Positions 16,532 through 25,652 are shown, numbered from the stretch's first letter. The stretch is DNA of 64,000 nucleotides from an uncultured Oscillospiraceae bacterium (GCA_910589145.1 CAJUSD010000009.1:25649-89648), one strand, 5' to 3'. Program-made: numbers and translations. The notes: generated by a model not told the origin, from the letters alone.

Positions 16532-18431
16532 ATACTTCCCCCTCCATAGGCTGCTGTTTTTTTCTATGCTGTTCCAACCATATCACCAATACTGAAATAT
16601 CCGCTGGGCTTACTCCCGATATTCTGGAAGCTTGTCCAAGATTTAAAGGCTTTACACGGTTTAACTTTTCCTGAGCCTCCAGACGCAGCCCAGCAATATC
16701 CTTATAATCAATATTTGATGGCAAAAAACGGCTTTCCAGTTTTTTCATTTGCTCTACCTGAGCAAGCTGCTTCTTTATATAGCCAGCATATTTAATCTCA
16801 ATTTCCGCCTGCTCCCATACTTCCTTTGGCAAACTTGGCGCAGATGGGTCAAATGGCCGAATATCTTGATAACCTATCTGTGGGCGGCGCAAAAGTTCAG
16901 CGGCTTTTATCCCAGCATTTATAGGTGATGTTTCACGTGAAACAAGCATTTCATTTAATGTATTAGAAAGAGGTATGGTTACACGCTCCAATCTTTGAAT
17001 TTCCTGTTCCACAGCTATCTTTTTTTTGCAGAAACGGCTCCATCTCTCATTTTCAACTAAACCAATTTCCCTGCCAATGGGGGTCAATCGCAAGTCTGCA
17101 TTGTCCTGACGTAAAATTAAGCGGTATTCGCTTCGAGAAGTCATCATTCGATAGGGATCGCTGCATCCCTTTGTTACAAGATCATCTATTAGCGTTCCTA
17201 TATAGGAACCGCTTCGCGGGAATATAACTGGTTCCTTTCCCTGTGTTTGCCGGGCAGCATTAATACCTGCCACTAATCCCTGTGCAGCTGCTTCTTCATA
17301 GCCGGATGTTCCATTAAACTGCCCTGCTCCATATAATCCAGATATCTCCTTAAATTCCAGGGAGGGTTTTAATTCAAGGGGATCACAGCAATCGTATTCA
17401 ATAGCATATGCGTTCCTCATTAATTCAATATGTTCAAATCCTTTTATTGTCCGGTACATGGCCTCCTGCACATCTAACGGGAGGGAGGATGAAAGCCCCT
17501 GAAGATACATTTCTTCCGTATCTATCCCCATAGGTTCAACAAATGCCTGATGCCGTGGCTTTTCGGAAAAGCGGACTACTTTATCCTCTATACTAGGACA
17601 GTACCGGGGGCCTATTCCTTCAATTTTACCCGAATACATTGGCGAGCGATCCAGATTGGCGCGAATTACTTTATGGGTTTCTTCATTTGTATAAGCAATA
17701 TGACATACCACCTGATTTTTCATTTCTTCCTCTGTCATAAAGGAAAACGGGACAATCTCAGTGTCTCCTTCTTGCATTTCCAGTTGGGTAAAATCAATTG
17801 TAGAACGTTTTGCCCTGGCAGGTGTTCCTGTTTTAAAACGTCGGAGAGTCATTCCCAGCTTTCTCAAACTATCAGACAGTTTTGTCGCCGCCTGCATAGA
17901 ATCGGGCCCGCTTTCATAACTGGTCTCCCCTACATAAATACGTCCTTTCAAATAGGTTCCCGTAGCTACAATAATTGTTTTAACAGAATATACAGCTTCC
18001 AGCCTTGTGACAACTTGCGAAACACGCCCATCGTTATTCGCTCTGATTTCAACGATTTCCGCCTGTTTTACTGTAAGGTTAGGAGCCTTCTCAAGAATAT
18101 GCTTCATATAAATGTGGTATTTTACCCTGTCGCTTTGGACGCGAAGGCTGTGTACTGCCGGGCCTTTCCCCTGATTCAGCATACGGCTTTGCAGATAGGT
18201 AGCGTCTGCCGCCAATCCCATCTGTCCGCCCAAGGCATCAATCTCCCGGACAAGATGCCCTTTTGCTGTTCCGCCAATAGAAGGATTACAAGGCATATTG
18301 GCGATTCCGTCCAAGGAAATGGTAAATAAAATTGTATTTGCCCCCAGTCGGGACGCTGCAAGCGCTGCTTCTACACCTGCATGTCCTGCTCCAATAATTG
18401 CTACATCATAATTTCCTGCTATATATTCCAA
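16521..18431 (-). CDS. mnmG: tRNA uridine-34 modification enzyme MnmG (GidA)
   Basis: FAD-dependent partner of MnmE; it makes the carboxymethylaminomethyl group on wobble U34. Dinucleotide-binding GAGHAGVEAALAASRLG near residue 15, MNCPS-type motif as MPCNPSIGG near 46, and GLYGAGQFNGTSGYEEAAAQG near 370 are all intact. 636 residues is typical. The start appears to be TTG at 18431 with AGGAG about 12 bases upstream. A perfect parS site lies within the coding sequence (16929-16944), encoding the VSRET segment. Confidence 0.97.
   Translation of the reverse strand: MEYIAGNYDVAIIGAGHAGVEAALAASRLGANTILFTISLDGIANMPCNPSIGGTAKGHLVREIDALGGQMGLAADATYLQSRMLNQGKGPAVHSLRVQSDRVKYHIYMKHILEKAPNLTVKQAEIVEIRANNDGRVSQVVTRLEAVYSVKTIIVATGTYLKGRIYVGETSYESGPDSMQAATKLSDSLRKLGMTLRRFKTGTPARAKRSTIDFTQLEMQEGDTEIVPFSFMTEEEMKNQVVCHIAYTNEETHKVIRANLDRSPMYSGKIEGIGPRYCPSIEDKVVRFSEKPRHQAFVEPMGIDTEEMYLQGLSSSLPLDVQEAMYRTIKGFEHIELMRNAYAIEYDCCDPLELKPSLEFKEISGLYGAGQFNGTSGYEEAAAQGLVAGINAARQTQGKEPVIFPRSGSYIGTLIDDLVTKGCSDPYRMMTSRSEYRLILRQDNADLRLTPIGREIGLVENERWSRFCKKKIAVEQEIQRLERVTIPLSNTLNEMLVSRETSPINAGIKAAELLRRPQIGYQDIRPFDPSAPSLPKEVWEQAEIEIKYAGYIKKQLAQVEQMKKLESRFLPSNIDYKDIAGLRLEAQEKLNRVKPLNLGQASRISGVSPADISVLVIWLEQHRKKQQPMEGEVYGG
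16929..16944. promoter_or_regulatory. Perfect parS site inside mnmG
   Basis: TGTTTCACGTGAAACA, exact 16-bp palindrome within the mnmG coding region. Confidence 0.97.
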
Positions 18432-18455
18432 AAACTACCACTCCTGACCATTTAG

Positions 18456-19856
18456 TTACTTTCCAACACAAAATCTTTCAAATACTTGTTCTATTACAAC
18501 ATCTGACGTTCGCTCCCCTGTCAGCTCCATTAATGGCGAAATAGCATCCTCAAGGCAAACGGAAACCGCATCTAAAGTAATACCGGCCTGGACAGCGTCT
18601 AATCCATCCTGAAGCGGCCTCAAAGAACGGTTGACACAATCCCTTTGCCGTTCGTTTGCTAACATTGCGGCAGAAGGATCTATTCGTCCAAGTCCTAAAA
18701 CATTGGGAATCATCTGCTCCAGTTTTTCAAGGCCATCTCCATTTTGGGCGGACATTGCCACAACAAACGGTATTTTATCGGAAATCCTTTTTTCATAATC
18801 TGAAATATTTTGAATAGAAGCTACATCATTCTTATTTAGAATAGCTATTGCAGTTCTTCCCTTCAGATTATTTAAAAGCTCAATGTCCTCCTCCCCCAAG
18901 GGCTGCGACATATCAAAAACAGCAAGAACCAACTCGCTGGAATCCATTTTTTTACGGCTCCAAGCGATCCCGATAGATTCCACCTGGTCTGTTGTTTCCC
19001 GCAGTCCCGCAGTATCAGCTAACCTTAAAACATATCCGCCGACCTGAACGCTTTCCTCAATGATGTCTCGGGTCGTTCCGGGAACATCGGTGACAATACT
19101 TCTTTCATATCGTGAAAGTAAATTCATAAGTGTGGATTTCCCTACATTCGGTTTCCCAACAATTGCCGTTGGAATCCCCTCCCGTATCAACCTCCCTGTA
19201 TCATATCCCTGATTTAAATTTTTCAGCCTGATAATACTGTTCTCTAACTGTTGTTCAAGGGAACTAGAAGCAAGTTCCTCCACATCCTCCTCAGGAAAAT
19301 CTATCCATGCAGCCAAGTGGGACGCAATTCCAACTAACTCCCTCTGAATAGATGCAATTTCCTTTTGCAGAGCTCCGTCTTTTCCCGCAAGGGCGGCCCT
19401 TGCGGCGCTGGCTGAATTCGCCTGTATCAAATCCATTACAGATTCTGCCTGATCTAAACTTATTTTTCCATTTAAAAAAGCCCGTTTTGTAAATTCCCCT
19501 GCTCCTGCTGGTTTTGCCCCATGATTAAGAACTGCCTGAAGGGTTTTCTGCATTAAATACACTCCACCATGGCAGCTAATTTCTACAATATCCTCTCCAG
19601 TATAGCTGAATGGCGCCCGGTAAACTGCAGCTATTCCTTCATCAATCTTTTCCCCATTGCTGCAAATATACCCATATGCGCTGGTATATCCTCTTCTCTT
19701 TAACAGTGGGACACCGTTAATTGGCTGAAAAACTTTGTCTGAAATCTGGACTGCCTCTGGCCCGCTGATACGTATCATTCCTACCCCGCTTGGTGTCAGT
19801 CCAGTTGCTATTGCTGCTATGGTACTGGCAGATATTTTTTGATGTTCTGCAGTCAT
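18456..19856 (-). CDS. mnmE: tRNA modification GTPase MnmE (TrmE)
   Basis: Dimeric GTPase acting with MnmG on wobble uridine. It has an N-terminal folate-binding domain (TIAAIATGLTPSGVGMIRIS), a helical domain interrupted by a G domain with G1 GKPNVGKST near residue 227, G3 DTAG near 274 and G4 NKND near 340, and the C-terminal catalytic motif FCVGK. 466 residues is normal. It ends 24 bases before mnmG and is preceded by GGGAGG. Confidence 0.97.
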   Translation of the reverse strand: MTAEHQKISASTIAAIATGLTPSGVGMIRISGPEAVQISDKVFQPINGVPLLKRRGYTSAYGYICSNGEKIDEGIAAVYRAPFSYTGEDIVEISCHGGVYLMQKTLQAVLNHGAKPAGAGEFTKRAFLNGKISLDQAESVMDLIQANSASAARAALAGKDGALQKEIASIQRELVGIASHLAAWIDFPEEDVEELASSSLEQQLENSIIRLKNLNQGYDTGRLIREGIPTAIVGKPNVGKSTLMNLLSRYERSIVTDVPGTTRDIIEESVQVGGYVLRLADTAGLRETTDQVESIGIAWSRKKMDSSELVLAVFDMSQPLGEEDIELLNNLKGRTAIAILNKNDVASIQNISDYEKRISDKIPFVVAMSAQNGDGLEKLEQMIPNVLGLGRIDPSAAMLANERQRDCVNRSLRPLQDGLDAVQAGITLDAVSVCLEDAISPLMELTGERTSDVVIEQVFERFCVGK

Positions 19857-19980
19857 GAGCGTTTTTCCTCCCTGCTTTTTGGAATTGAAATTATTTTAAA
19901 TGGGTTTTCCCACAACTGGGCTTTCTTCTCTTTTCAATATTGCTTTTCTGAATTTTTTGTGTGCTGAAAAATTTCGTGCC

Positions 19981-20046
19981 TGCGGGGTCCGTTCAACAGA
20001 GCTGAACGGATGACCAAGAGTTTTCAGAATTGCAGCTTTGCTGCAC
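19981..20046. repeat. Palindromic intergenic repeat, copy G
   Basis: Read on the minus strand, GTGCAGCAAAGCTGCA, about 25 bases, then GTTCAGCTCTGTTGAAC. It matches the copy at 34984-35049 through almost its whole length. Each half is itself an inverted repeat. It fills the gap between mnmE and the jag terminator. Confidence 0.75.
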
Positions 20047-20118
20047 ATCCTCCTGGACCGGAACCCTTTTAATCTGCCTTTCGTTGTACCCATTACTATT
20101 CTTATCCTCATATTTATA

Positions 20119-20156
20119 AAAAGGGACGCAGTCGTTTTTCCGCTGCGTCCCTTTTT
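20119..20156. terminator. Terminator downstream of jag
   Basis: AAAAGGGACGCAG / CTGCGTCCCTTTT arms around an 11-base loop, with A-run and T-run on both sides. It suggests mnmE-mnmG-rsmG may be partly uncoupled from rpmH-jag. Confidence 0.85.
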
Positions 20157-20179
20157 CTGTAACCGCGGAACCCCCGACG

Positions 20180-21058
20180 TTACAGCTCTATTTTTGAGTA
20201 TAGGGGTTTGTCCTTATCATCGTTGATGCTTGCTCTTTGAATTCCAATCTCTCCTGACTTTTGGAAACGATTTTCCTGGTTTGCCATATCCGATACAGGT
20301 GAACCTGTTTCACTGGCTGAACTTTCGTTATCCTTCCAATAGTTTCTTCTTTCGCCATACTTTGGCCTCCTGCCCGACTCCCCATCTCTGGAACGGGAGC
20401 GTCCACCAAATGGTTTTCTTGGATTGGTCGAACTAATTACAATCCTGCGGTTTGGCTCTCCTCCAATAGAAGATGATGTAGCGCCTGGAACCTGCTGTAC
20501 AGCAGCATGAATAATTCTTCTTTCGTAAGGGTTCATTGGTTCCAAAGTACTAGAACGGCCTGTCCGAACCGCATTATTTGCCAGTTTCCGTGCAAGCTCC
20601 TCAAGTGTCTTTTCACGTTTTTCCCGATAGTTCCCGCTGTCCAGGGTTATTCTATAATATTCCCCTTCCATCTTGTTGGCAACCAAACCGGAAAGGTATT
20701 GCAGTGCATCCAGGGTTTCTCCTCTGCGTCCAATTACAACTCCCAATCCATCTCCCTTAAGCATGAGCAGAGCGCTTTGCTCTTCCTCTTTAATATCAAT
20801 CTCTACATTTGGGAATCCCATTGCATTCAGTACTTCTTTTAAATATTCGGCGGCTTTGGCAGATTTGCTGTATTCTTTATATACCCGCACCCTTGCCATG
20901 GAGGCACCAAAGCCTAAAAATCCTTTTTTAGGCATCTCTAATACCTCATACTGAACCTCGTCCGATGACAGCCCCAGTTTTTCACATGCCGCTTGAATCG
21001 CCTGTTCCACCGTTTTTCCTGTTTCAATTTGTTCTTTTATCAAGGTAAACACCTCCAT
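20180..21058 (-). CDS. jag: RNA-binding protein Jag (KhpB/EloR)
   Basis: RNA-binding regulator linked to cell elongation, usually partnering KhpA. Jag-N domain (TVEQAIQAACEKL and KKGFLGFG) at residues 1-55, a KH domain with VIGRRGETLDALQYL near 108, and an R3H domain with NPYERRIIHAAVQ near 185. A basic, Ser/Gly/Arg-rich C-terminal tail of about 80 residues is longer than in Bacillus. The start is uncertain: ATG 21058 has only AAAGG in front, whereas TTG 21043 has a perfect GGAGGTG at the right spacing and would begin IKEQIETGKT. Confidence 0.93.
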   Translation of the reverse strand: MEVFTLIKEQIETGKTVEQAIQAACEKLGLSSDEVQYEVLEMPKKGFLGFGASMARVRVYKEYSKSAKAAEYLKEVLNAMGFPNVEIDIKEEEQSALLMLKGDGLGVVIGRRGETLDALQYLSGLVANKMEGEYYRITLDSGNYREKREKTLEELARKLANNAVRTGRSSTLEPMNPYERRIIHAAVQQVPGATSSSIGGEPNRRIVISSTNPRKPFGGRSRSRDGESGRRPKYGERRNYWKDNESSASETGSPVSDMANQENRFQKSGEIGIQRASINDDKDKPLYSKIEL

Positions 21059-21218
21059 TTTGACCTTTTTTCAAATGCTATATTTGTTGCTGAAATCAAT
21101 CCAGTCAATGAGTTGGATTCACCCTAACTTGTGAACCAACCGGCGCGCAGCCTGCCGTAAAAACGCACCGCCTGTAATACCTTATAATAACATTATCAAA
21201 GCAATTTCAGTAACATTT

Positions 21219-22367
21219 TTATTTTAGGTCATCATCTGTAACCTCTACATATTCCTCACCGTATTTCTCCGCATCCCGCTTTCGAGCTGCTGCAAGTTTC
21301 ATTCGATTAATTTCTTTGGCGGTCATAGCTTTTTTAATTGTCTCCTCGTCTGGCGCCTTTGGAACATCAATCTCAACATTTTTTTTCTTTTTTCCTTTTG
21401 CAGCCTGTTCAGCAGCATCTACTTCTGCCTGATACTCAGCCATTTCCTGTCTTGCTTTCTTCCGGTTTTCCAAGCGCTGCTGCCGTTCGGCTTCCTCTAA
21501 GGCAGCCTGTTCTGCACGAGCTTTTTCTGCCATCTCCTGTGGGTTGTACTTCTTATTCATATACATACTTTGCAGATAAGAAAGAACATTGGAAATACCC
21601 CAATATAATCCAACGCCTGCGGGAACCTGAAAACAGAAAAACAGTGAAAACAAAGGCATAATATACATCATACCTTTCATGGCTCCACCATTTTCTCCGG
21701 CAGTCGTTTCCGTCTGCTTCATAGACTGAATCGAAATCAAAAAGGAAGTAACACCAGATAATATAGGAATGATAAGGAGAGTGTTAATAGCCATAGTAGG
21801 AACTGCAGTCAAATCAATCCCCAGAAAAGACATATTAAAGTTTGAAATTCTCTGTATTTGTTCTGGTGAAAGAAGAGAACTGAATAATTCAGGCTGGGCT
21901 TTAACTCCCTGAATAATACTAATCTGTGGCATGGAAACATTTACAATAATATCTTCCATTCCCCTGGCTATTTCCAGCCCTTGTTCAATTACCTCTTTGG
22001 AAAGTCTTATAATATGCGTCAGCGGATTATATACAACGTTAATTAAACCAAACAAAATCGGAAACTGTATTAAAAGCGGAAGACACCCACTCATCGGGTT
22101 GTACCCTTCTTCCTGGTACAGTTTCATCATTTCTTCATTCAGTTTTTCCTTATTATTGGCGTATTTCTTTTGAATATTGTCTAATTTCGGCTTTATTAAC
22201 GCCATCTTAACGCTGGATTTTTGCTGCTTGAGTGTCAGGGGAAACATTATCATTTTAGTAACAAACGTAAAAAAGATCAATGCAAACCCGTAATTTCGCA
22301 GTACCTGATAGCCCAGCCACATCACCCAGCCTAACGGCCAACCAATTAATTCCGATATAAATCCCAT
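21219..22367 (-). CDS. yidC: Membrane protein insertase YidC (MisC/OxaA)
   Basis: Inserts and folds membrane proteins, alone or with SecYEG. Five hydrophobic segments are visible, beginning WPLGWVMWLGYQVLRNYGFAL. The positively charged groove residue is in the second block (FFTFVTKMIMFPL), and the family motif YNPMSGCLPLLIQFPIL is near residue 100. The C-terminus is a long charged helix rich in Ala, Glu and Lys with a KKKK cluster, as in ribosome-binding YidC tails. No lipobox is seen. I start at the ATG 22367, which matches usual N-termini; in-frame ATG 22379 and TTG 22415 are alternatives with no clear SD. Confidence 0.93.
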   Translation of the reverse strand: MGFISELIGWPLGWVMWLGYQVLRNYGFALIFFTFVTKMIMFPLTLKQQKSSVKMALIKPKLDNIQKKYANNKEKLNEEMMKLYQEEGYNPMSGCLPLLIQFPILFGLINVVYNPLTHIIRLSKEVIEQGLEIARGMEDIIVNVSMPQISIIQGVKAQPELFSSLLSPEQIQRISNFNMSFLGIDLTAVPTMAINTLLIIPILSGVTSFLISIQSMKQTETTAGENGGAMKGMMYIMPLFSLFFCFQVPAGVGLYWGISNVLSYLQSMYMNKKYNPQEMAEKARAEQAALEEAERQQRLENRKKARQEMAEYQAEVDAAEQAAKGKKKKNVEIDVPKAPDEETIKKAMTAKEINRMKLAAARKRDAEKYGEEYVEVTDDDLK

Positions 22368-22520
22368 ACAATCATCCATTCCGCCGCTCTGCGGCACGAT
22401 TCTCTGGCTTTTCAACTTTACCGGAAAGTATCCCTTTTATCAAAATGCGCTCCCCTTGGGATCAATTCCCAACCGAGGAACGCTCCTTTCCGGCCCTGTT
22501 TGTACAAACTATCTCCTACT

Positions 22521-22799
22521 CTATTTAGAAAGTTTGTTATCCTTTCTCCTGATTATCCTGGTCAAATCTGGGAATAGGGTTTCCCAATCTTCCGGTACAA
22601 AATCAATACCCCCGCGGTTCCATGGATTGCAGCGTAATATTCGCCAAACTGCTAAAATACAGCCTTTTCCCGCCCCATGACGCTTTAAAGCTTCTGCCGC
22701 ATATTGTGAACAACTGGGATAAAACCGGCAGCACCTCGGTTTTATGGGGGATATCCACCTTTGATATCCCTTTATTAACCACAAAAGAAGCTCTTTCAT
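22521..22799 (-). CDS. yidD: Membrane protein insertion efficiency factor YidD
   Basis: Small membrane-associated helper of YidC. The 92 residues contain the signature ISPIKPRCCRFYPSCSQYA with its conserved cysteines, plus AVWRILRCNPWNRGGIDFVP. The start overlaps the rnpA stop by four bases (ATGA), so it is translationally coupled. Confidence 0.96.
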   Translation of the reverse strand: MKELLLWLIKGYQRWISPIKPRCCRFYPSCSQYAAEALKRHGAGKGCILAVWRILRCNPWNRGGIDFVPEDWETLFPDLTRIIRRKDNKLSK

Positions 22800-23185
22800 C
22801 TATCCTGCTTCTCCGATTGGTCTTCGATTTTCCGTTTCTCTTTCCCGCTTTTCCCATTCTCTGCGGTTAGCGCTTTGATTTGACGTTCCATAACTTTCTT
22901 TACTTCATTCATCTTAACTCTTGTTGTCCTGCTGCGCGCCACAAAGATAAAATCCCAACTTCCCGTTATTTCTCCTTCTACCTCACGATATGCCGCCCGT
23001 ATTACTCTTTTTGCTCGATTGCGCTCTACCGCACATCCAATTTTTTTGCTTGCCGATATGCCGTAACGTGTTTGCCCTTCTCGATTCCTTTGGACATACG
23101 TTACAAGTAATGGATGTACCTGGTGCTTCCCTTTACTATATAAACGCCGGAATATTCGGTTTTCCTTGATAACTGTTCCCGGCAT
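22796..23185 (-). CDS. rnpA: Ribonuclease P protein component
   Basis: Protein subunit of RNase P, which matures tRNA 5' ends with the RnpB RNA (not in this window). The diagnostic RNR motif is present in AVERNRAKRVIRAAYRE, with KENRIFRRLYSKGKH at the start. The C-terminus carries an extra charged tail. I start at the ATG 23185, which follows GGGGGGAAG at proper spacing; ATG 23200 has AGG only two bases upstream. 129 residues. Confidence 0.95.
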   Translation of the reverse strand: MPGTVIKENRIFRRLYSKGKHQVHPLLVTYVQRNREGQTRYGISASKKIGCAVERNRAKRVIRAAYREVEGEITGSWDFIFVARSRTTRVKMNEVKKVMERQIKALTAENGKSGKEKRKIEDQSEKQDR

Positions 23186-23239
23186 TCTGCTTCCCCCCAT
23201 TACCTGCCGTTGTCCCTTCCCTGAAACCTATTAGGATAG

Positions 23240-23335
23240 AACAAGTGAATACGCCTCCGGCTTGTTATACGGCTCCTTCAGGAAACTTCCCACTGGTCTG
23301 CCAAATCGTTCCGCCGAAAGCCGTATTCACTCGCT
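23240..23335 (-). ncRNA. Candidate structured RNA between rpmH and rnpA
   Basis: A 96-nt element closed by a 14-bp helix: minus-strand AGCGAGTGAATACG (23335 down to 23322) pairs with CGTATTCACTTGTT (23253 down to 23240) with two G-U pairs and no mismatch. Inside, GGCTT/AAGCC, CGGC/GCCG, TGG-CAGA-CCA and GGAA-GT-TTCC can form further stems in a branched fold. It contains no open frame of note and no terminator T-run. It lies within the rpmH-rnpA transcript. I cannot match it confidently to a named RNA family. Confidence 0.6.
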
Positions 23336-23379
23336 TTAACTCACCTGTAATCTGCTAAAAGTATTATTTTTGTCTTCTA

Positions 23380-23514
23380 TTAATGAGACAAACGAGCGCG
23401 GCCCTTTGCACGACGGCGCGCTAATACTTTGCGTCCATTTTTAGTGGACATCCTCTTACGGAACCCATGTTCCTTTTTGCGCTGTATCTTCTTAGGCTGA
23501 TATGTCCTTATCAT
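23380..23514 (-). CDS. rpmH: 50S ribosomal protein L34
   Basis: 44-residue, very basic ribosomal protein: MIRTYQPKKIQRKKEHGF, then RKRMSTKNGRKVLARRRAKG, ending RARLSH. Full family length and all landmark residues are present. ATG at 23514 follows GGGAGG. It heads the rpmH-rnpA-yidD-yidC-jag operon and is the first gene left of the origin. Confidence 0.98.
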   Translation of the reverse strand: MIRTYQPKKIQRKKEHGFRKRMSTKNGRKVLARRRAKGRARLSH

Positions 23515-23618
23515 ATTTTTTCCTCCCTTCCTGTATCTTGGCGACAATTTACCGGGTTTCCTGTTGGGAAATGCAGTGTAATAACCCCTTTGGGACTATC
23601 TCTCCGCATACAACACCT

Positions 23619-23647
23619 ATTTTACCCGATTTCCTTCTGTTTTGCAA
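23619..23647 (-). promoter_or_regulatory. Promoter of the rpmH operon
   Basis: Minus strand TTGCAA (23642-23647), 17-base spacer, TAAAAT (23619-23624), about 100 bases before rpmH. Confidence 0.75.
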
Positions 23648-23699
23648 TCATTTCTTTAAAAAAACGTATAGAAAGATAAAAACCAGTAGAATTTCATTT

Positions 23700-24224
23700 A
23701 AGTTCAATAAAATAGATTTGCGGATACATCCTGAAAGAAATACTGCACACAGTGGATAAAAAGGGAGTTTACTCCCCCCTATCTCTATTTCAACCCTGCT
23801 CTGCCAAACCCCGCAAGAAGAAAAATTTTTTTAAGCAAATTAAGAAAATAAAGTTGGTGGGAAAACAAGCCAAAATCTCGTAAACCATCATAAAGAAAAT
23901 ATGAGGGCTTTTTCACTAAATGAATTTTAATTTACAAATAAAACCCTTCCACCCAAAGAGGCCAGAAAATTTGTTCCTCTCTTTCTTTAATCTGGGAAGA
24001 TTTATGTATGTATATAGCCTTTTTTTATCTATACCTATACTTTTTAATGGTTTTTGTCCATTTTTGGCGGTGGAAAACCTTGCAATCCCCTGTCTCCTAT
24101 GTTAAAATATATAATGTCCCCCAGTCGGTTGAAAACCTGTGAATCCACGTGGATTACACGTTGATTCAACAGTTTCAACAGACTTTTCAACGCATGGATA
24201 AACAAAGAACCGGAGGAAGCTTAC
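23700..24224. other. oriC: Origin region upstream of dnaA (oriC part 1)
   Basis: Gene orientation diverges here (rpmH leftward, dnaA rightward). DnaA-box-like sequences include AGTGGATAA (23751-23759, 8 of 9 to the box) and a 14-bp palindrome AATCCACGTGGATT near 24143-24156 that overlaps two inverted imperfect boxes. CATGGATAA lies near 24196. Three TTCAAC-type direct repeats (TTCAACAG, TTCAACAG, TTCAACGC) follow the palindrome. A TATAAT at 24110-24115 could be a dnaA -10. Perfect TTATCCACA boxes are not seen. Confidence 0.65.
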
Positions 24225-25607
24225 ATGGAGTCCCTCGACGAGATTTTCAACAAAGTATGTGAATACTGTATTGAGCACAAGCTAATTACACAAGTAGCCT
24301 ATGCAACATGGCTGAATAATGTCATCCTTCAAAGTATGGAGGACAATTATTCAACGGCAATCCTCATCGTAAAATCAGAGTTTATAAAAGACTTAATTGA
24401 GCAGAAATTAAAGGATAAGCTGGCCATTGGCTTTGAAAACACGCTTGGTTTTTCGGTTGAGATACAGATTTATACAGACACAGGCAAAAGGATGCCCCAC
24501 GAAGATAAGGGGTTTACAGCCAAGGGCGGCCTACTGAAAGACCTGCTTCCAGAAGAAGGCGAAGCATTGCCAGCACTGGCGGACGGCGAAGGGGAATATG
24601 AGTATACCTTTTCGACGTTTATTGTAGGACCGTCGAATAAATTTGCCCATGCTGCATCTATCGCAGTAGCCTCAAACCCAGCAAATACCTATAACCCCTT
24701 GTTCATTTATGGCGGTTCTGGTCTTGGTAAAACGCACCTTCTGTTAGCCATTGGTAACGAAATAGAACAGCGTCAGCCGGAAATGAACGTCATATATGCG
24801 AAAAGTGAAAACTTTACAAATGAACTGATTGACTCCATTGGCAAGGAAACAATGAAAGAATTCCATGACAAGTACCGTATGGCAGATGTGTTACTGGTAG
24901 ACGACATACAGTTTATTGGAGGAAAGGAAAGCACCCAGGAGGAATTTTTCCATACGTTTAATACGCTGCATGAAGCCGGAAAGCAGATTGTATTGACATC
25001 TGACCGCCCGCCTAAGGAAATAAAAACACTGGAATATCGTTTAAGAACAAGGTTTGAAATGGGACTTTTGGCAGATATTCAGCCGCCGGACTTTGAAACG
25101 CGGGTAGCGATTATTCGGCGCAAGGCAGAACTATTGGATTTAACAATGCCTGATGAAGTAGCAGATTATATTGCAAACCGTTTAAAAAACAATATCCGTC
25201 AGTTGGAAGGAACAGTAAAAAAACTGAAAGCTTTCCAGGCAGTTATGAGCACTCCGGTAACGATTATGGCAGCCCAGAACGCCATACGGGACATACTCAA
25301 TGACAATCAGCCAGTTCCTGTAACGGTAGAACGCATTATAGCGGAGGTTGCAAGAACCTGTTCGGTTACTCCGCAGGATATCCGTTCAACCAAACGTGCC
25401 GCCCAGATTTCATCGGCAAGGCAGGCAGCAGTATATATTGTGCGGGACATTACCCAGATGTCAATGTCTGCAATCGGGGCAGAGTTTGGGGGGCGGGACC
25501 ACTCAACAATTGTATATGCCATTCAACAGGTAGAGGCCAAAATGCAAAGCAATCCCAAATATCGAGCAATGATTGAAGACATTATTAAAAATATCCGGGA
25601 TAGCTGA
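24225..25607 (+). CDS. dnaA: Chromosomal replication initiator DnaA
   Basis: AAA+ initiator that binds DnaA boxes and melts the origin. Domain I occupies roughly residues 1-90, a short linker follows, then the AAA+ core with Walker A GGSGLGKTHLL near 164 and Walker B VLLVDDIQF near 222. The C-terminal DNA-binding domain contains the signature GGRDHSTIVYAIQQVE near 425. 460 residues is standard. ATG at 24225 has GGAGGAAG upstream. A strong terminator follows at 25619. Confidence 0.99.
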   Translation: MESLDEIFNKVCEYCIEHKLITQVAYATWLNNVILQSMEDNYSTAILIVKSEFIKDLIEQKLKDKLAIGFENTLGFSVEIQIYTDTGKRMPHEDKGFTAKGGLLKDLLPEEGEALPALADGEGEYEYTFSTFIVGPSNKFAHAASIAVASNPANTYNPLFIYGGSGLGKTHLLLAIGNEIEQRQPEMNVIYAKSENFTNELIDSIGKETMKEFHDKYRMADVLLVDDIQFIGGKESTQEEFFHTFNTLHEAGKQIVLTSDRPPKEIKTLEYRLRTRFEMGLLADIQPPDFETRVAIIRRKAELLDLTMPDEVADYIANRLKNNIRQLEGTVKKLKAFQAVMSTPVTIMAAQNAIRDILNDNQPVPVTVERIIAEVARTCSVTPQDIRSTKRAAQISSARQAAVYIVRDITQMSMSAIGAEFGGRDHSTIVYAIQQVEAKMQSNPKYRAMIEDIIKNIRDS

Positions 25608-25618
25608 AAGTAAAAAAC

Positions 25619-25652
25619 AAAAAGGGAAGGGATATATCCCTTCCCTTTTTAC
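25619..25652 (+). terminator. Terminator of dnaA
   Basis: AAAAGGGAAGGGA / TCCCTTCCCTTTT with a 4-base loop and a T-run, right after dnaA, so dnaN uses its own promoter. Confidence 0.9.

Noticed and set aside
17550..18329. 259-codon frame antisense to mnmG
   Set aside because: A shadow of the highly conserved mnmG; no SD or protein family.
19896..20111. 71-codon minus-strand frame between mnmE and jag
   Set aside because: Most of it is the palindromic repeat copy also found at 34984-35049, where it is not open in the same frame; no SD.
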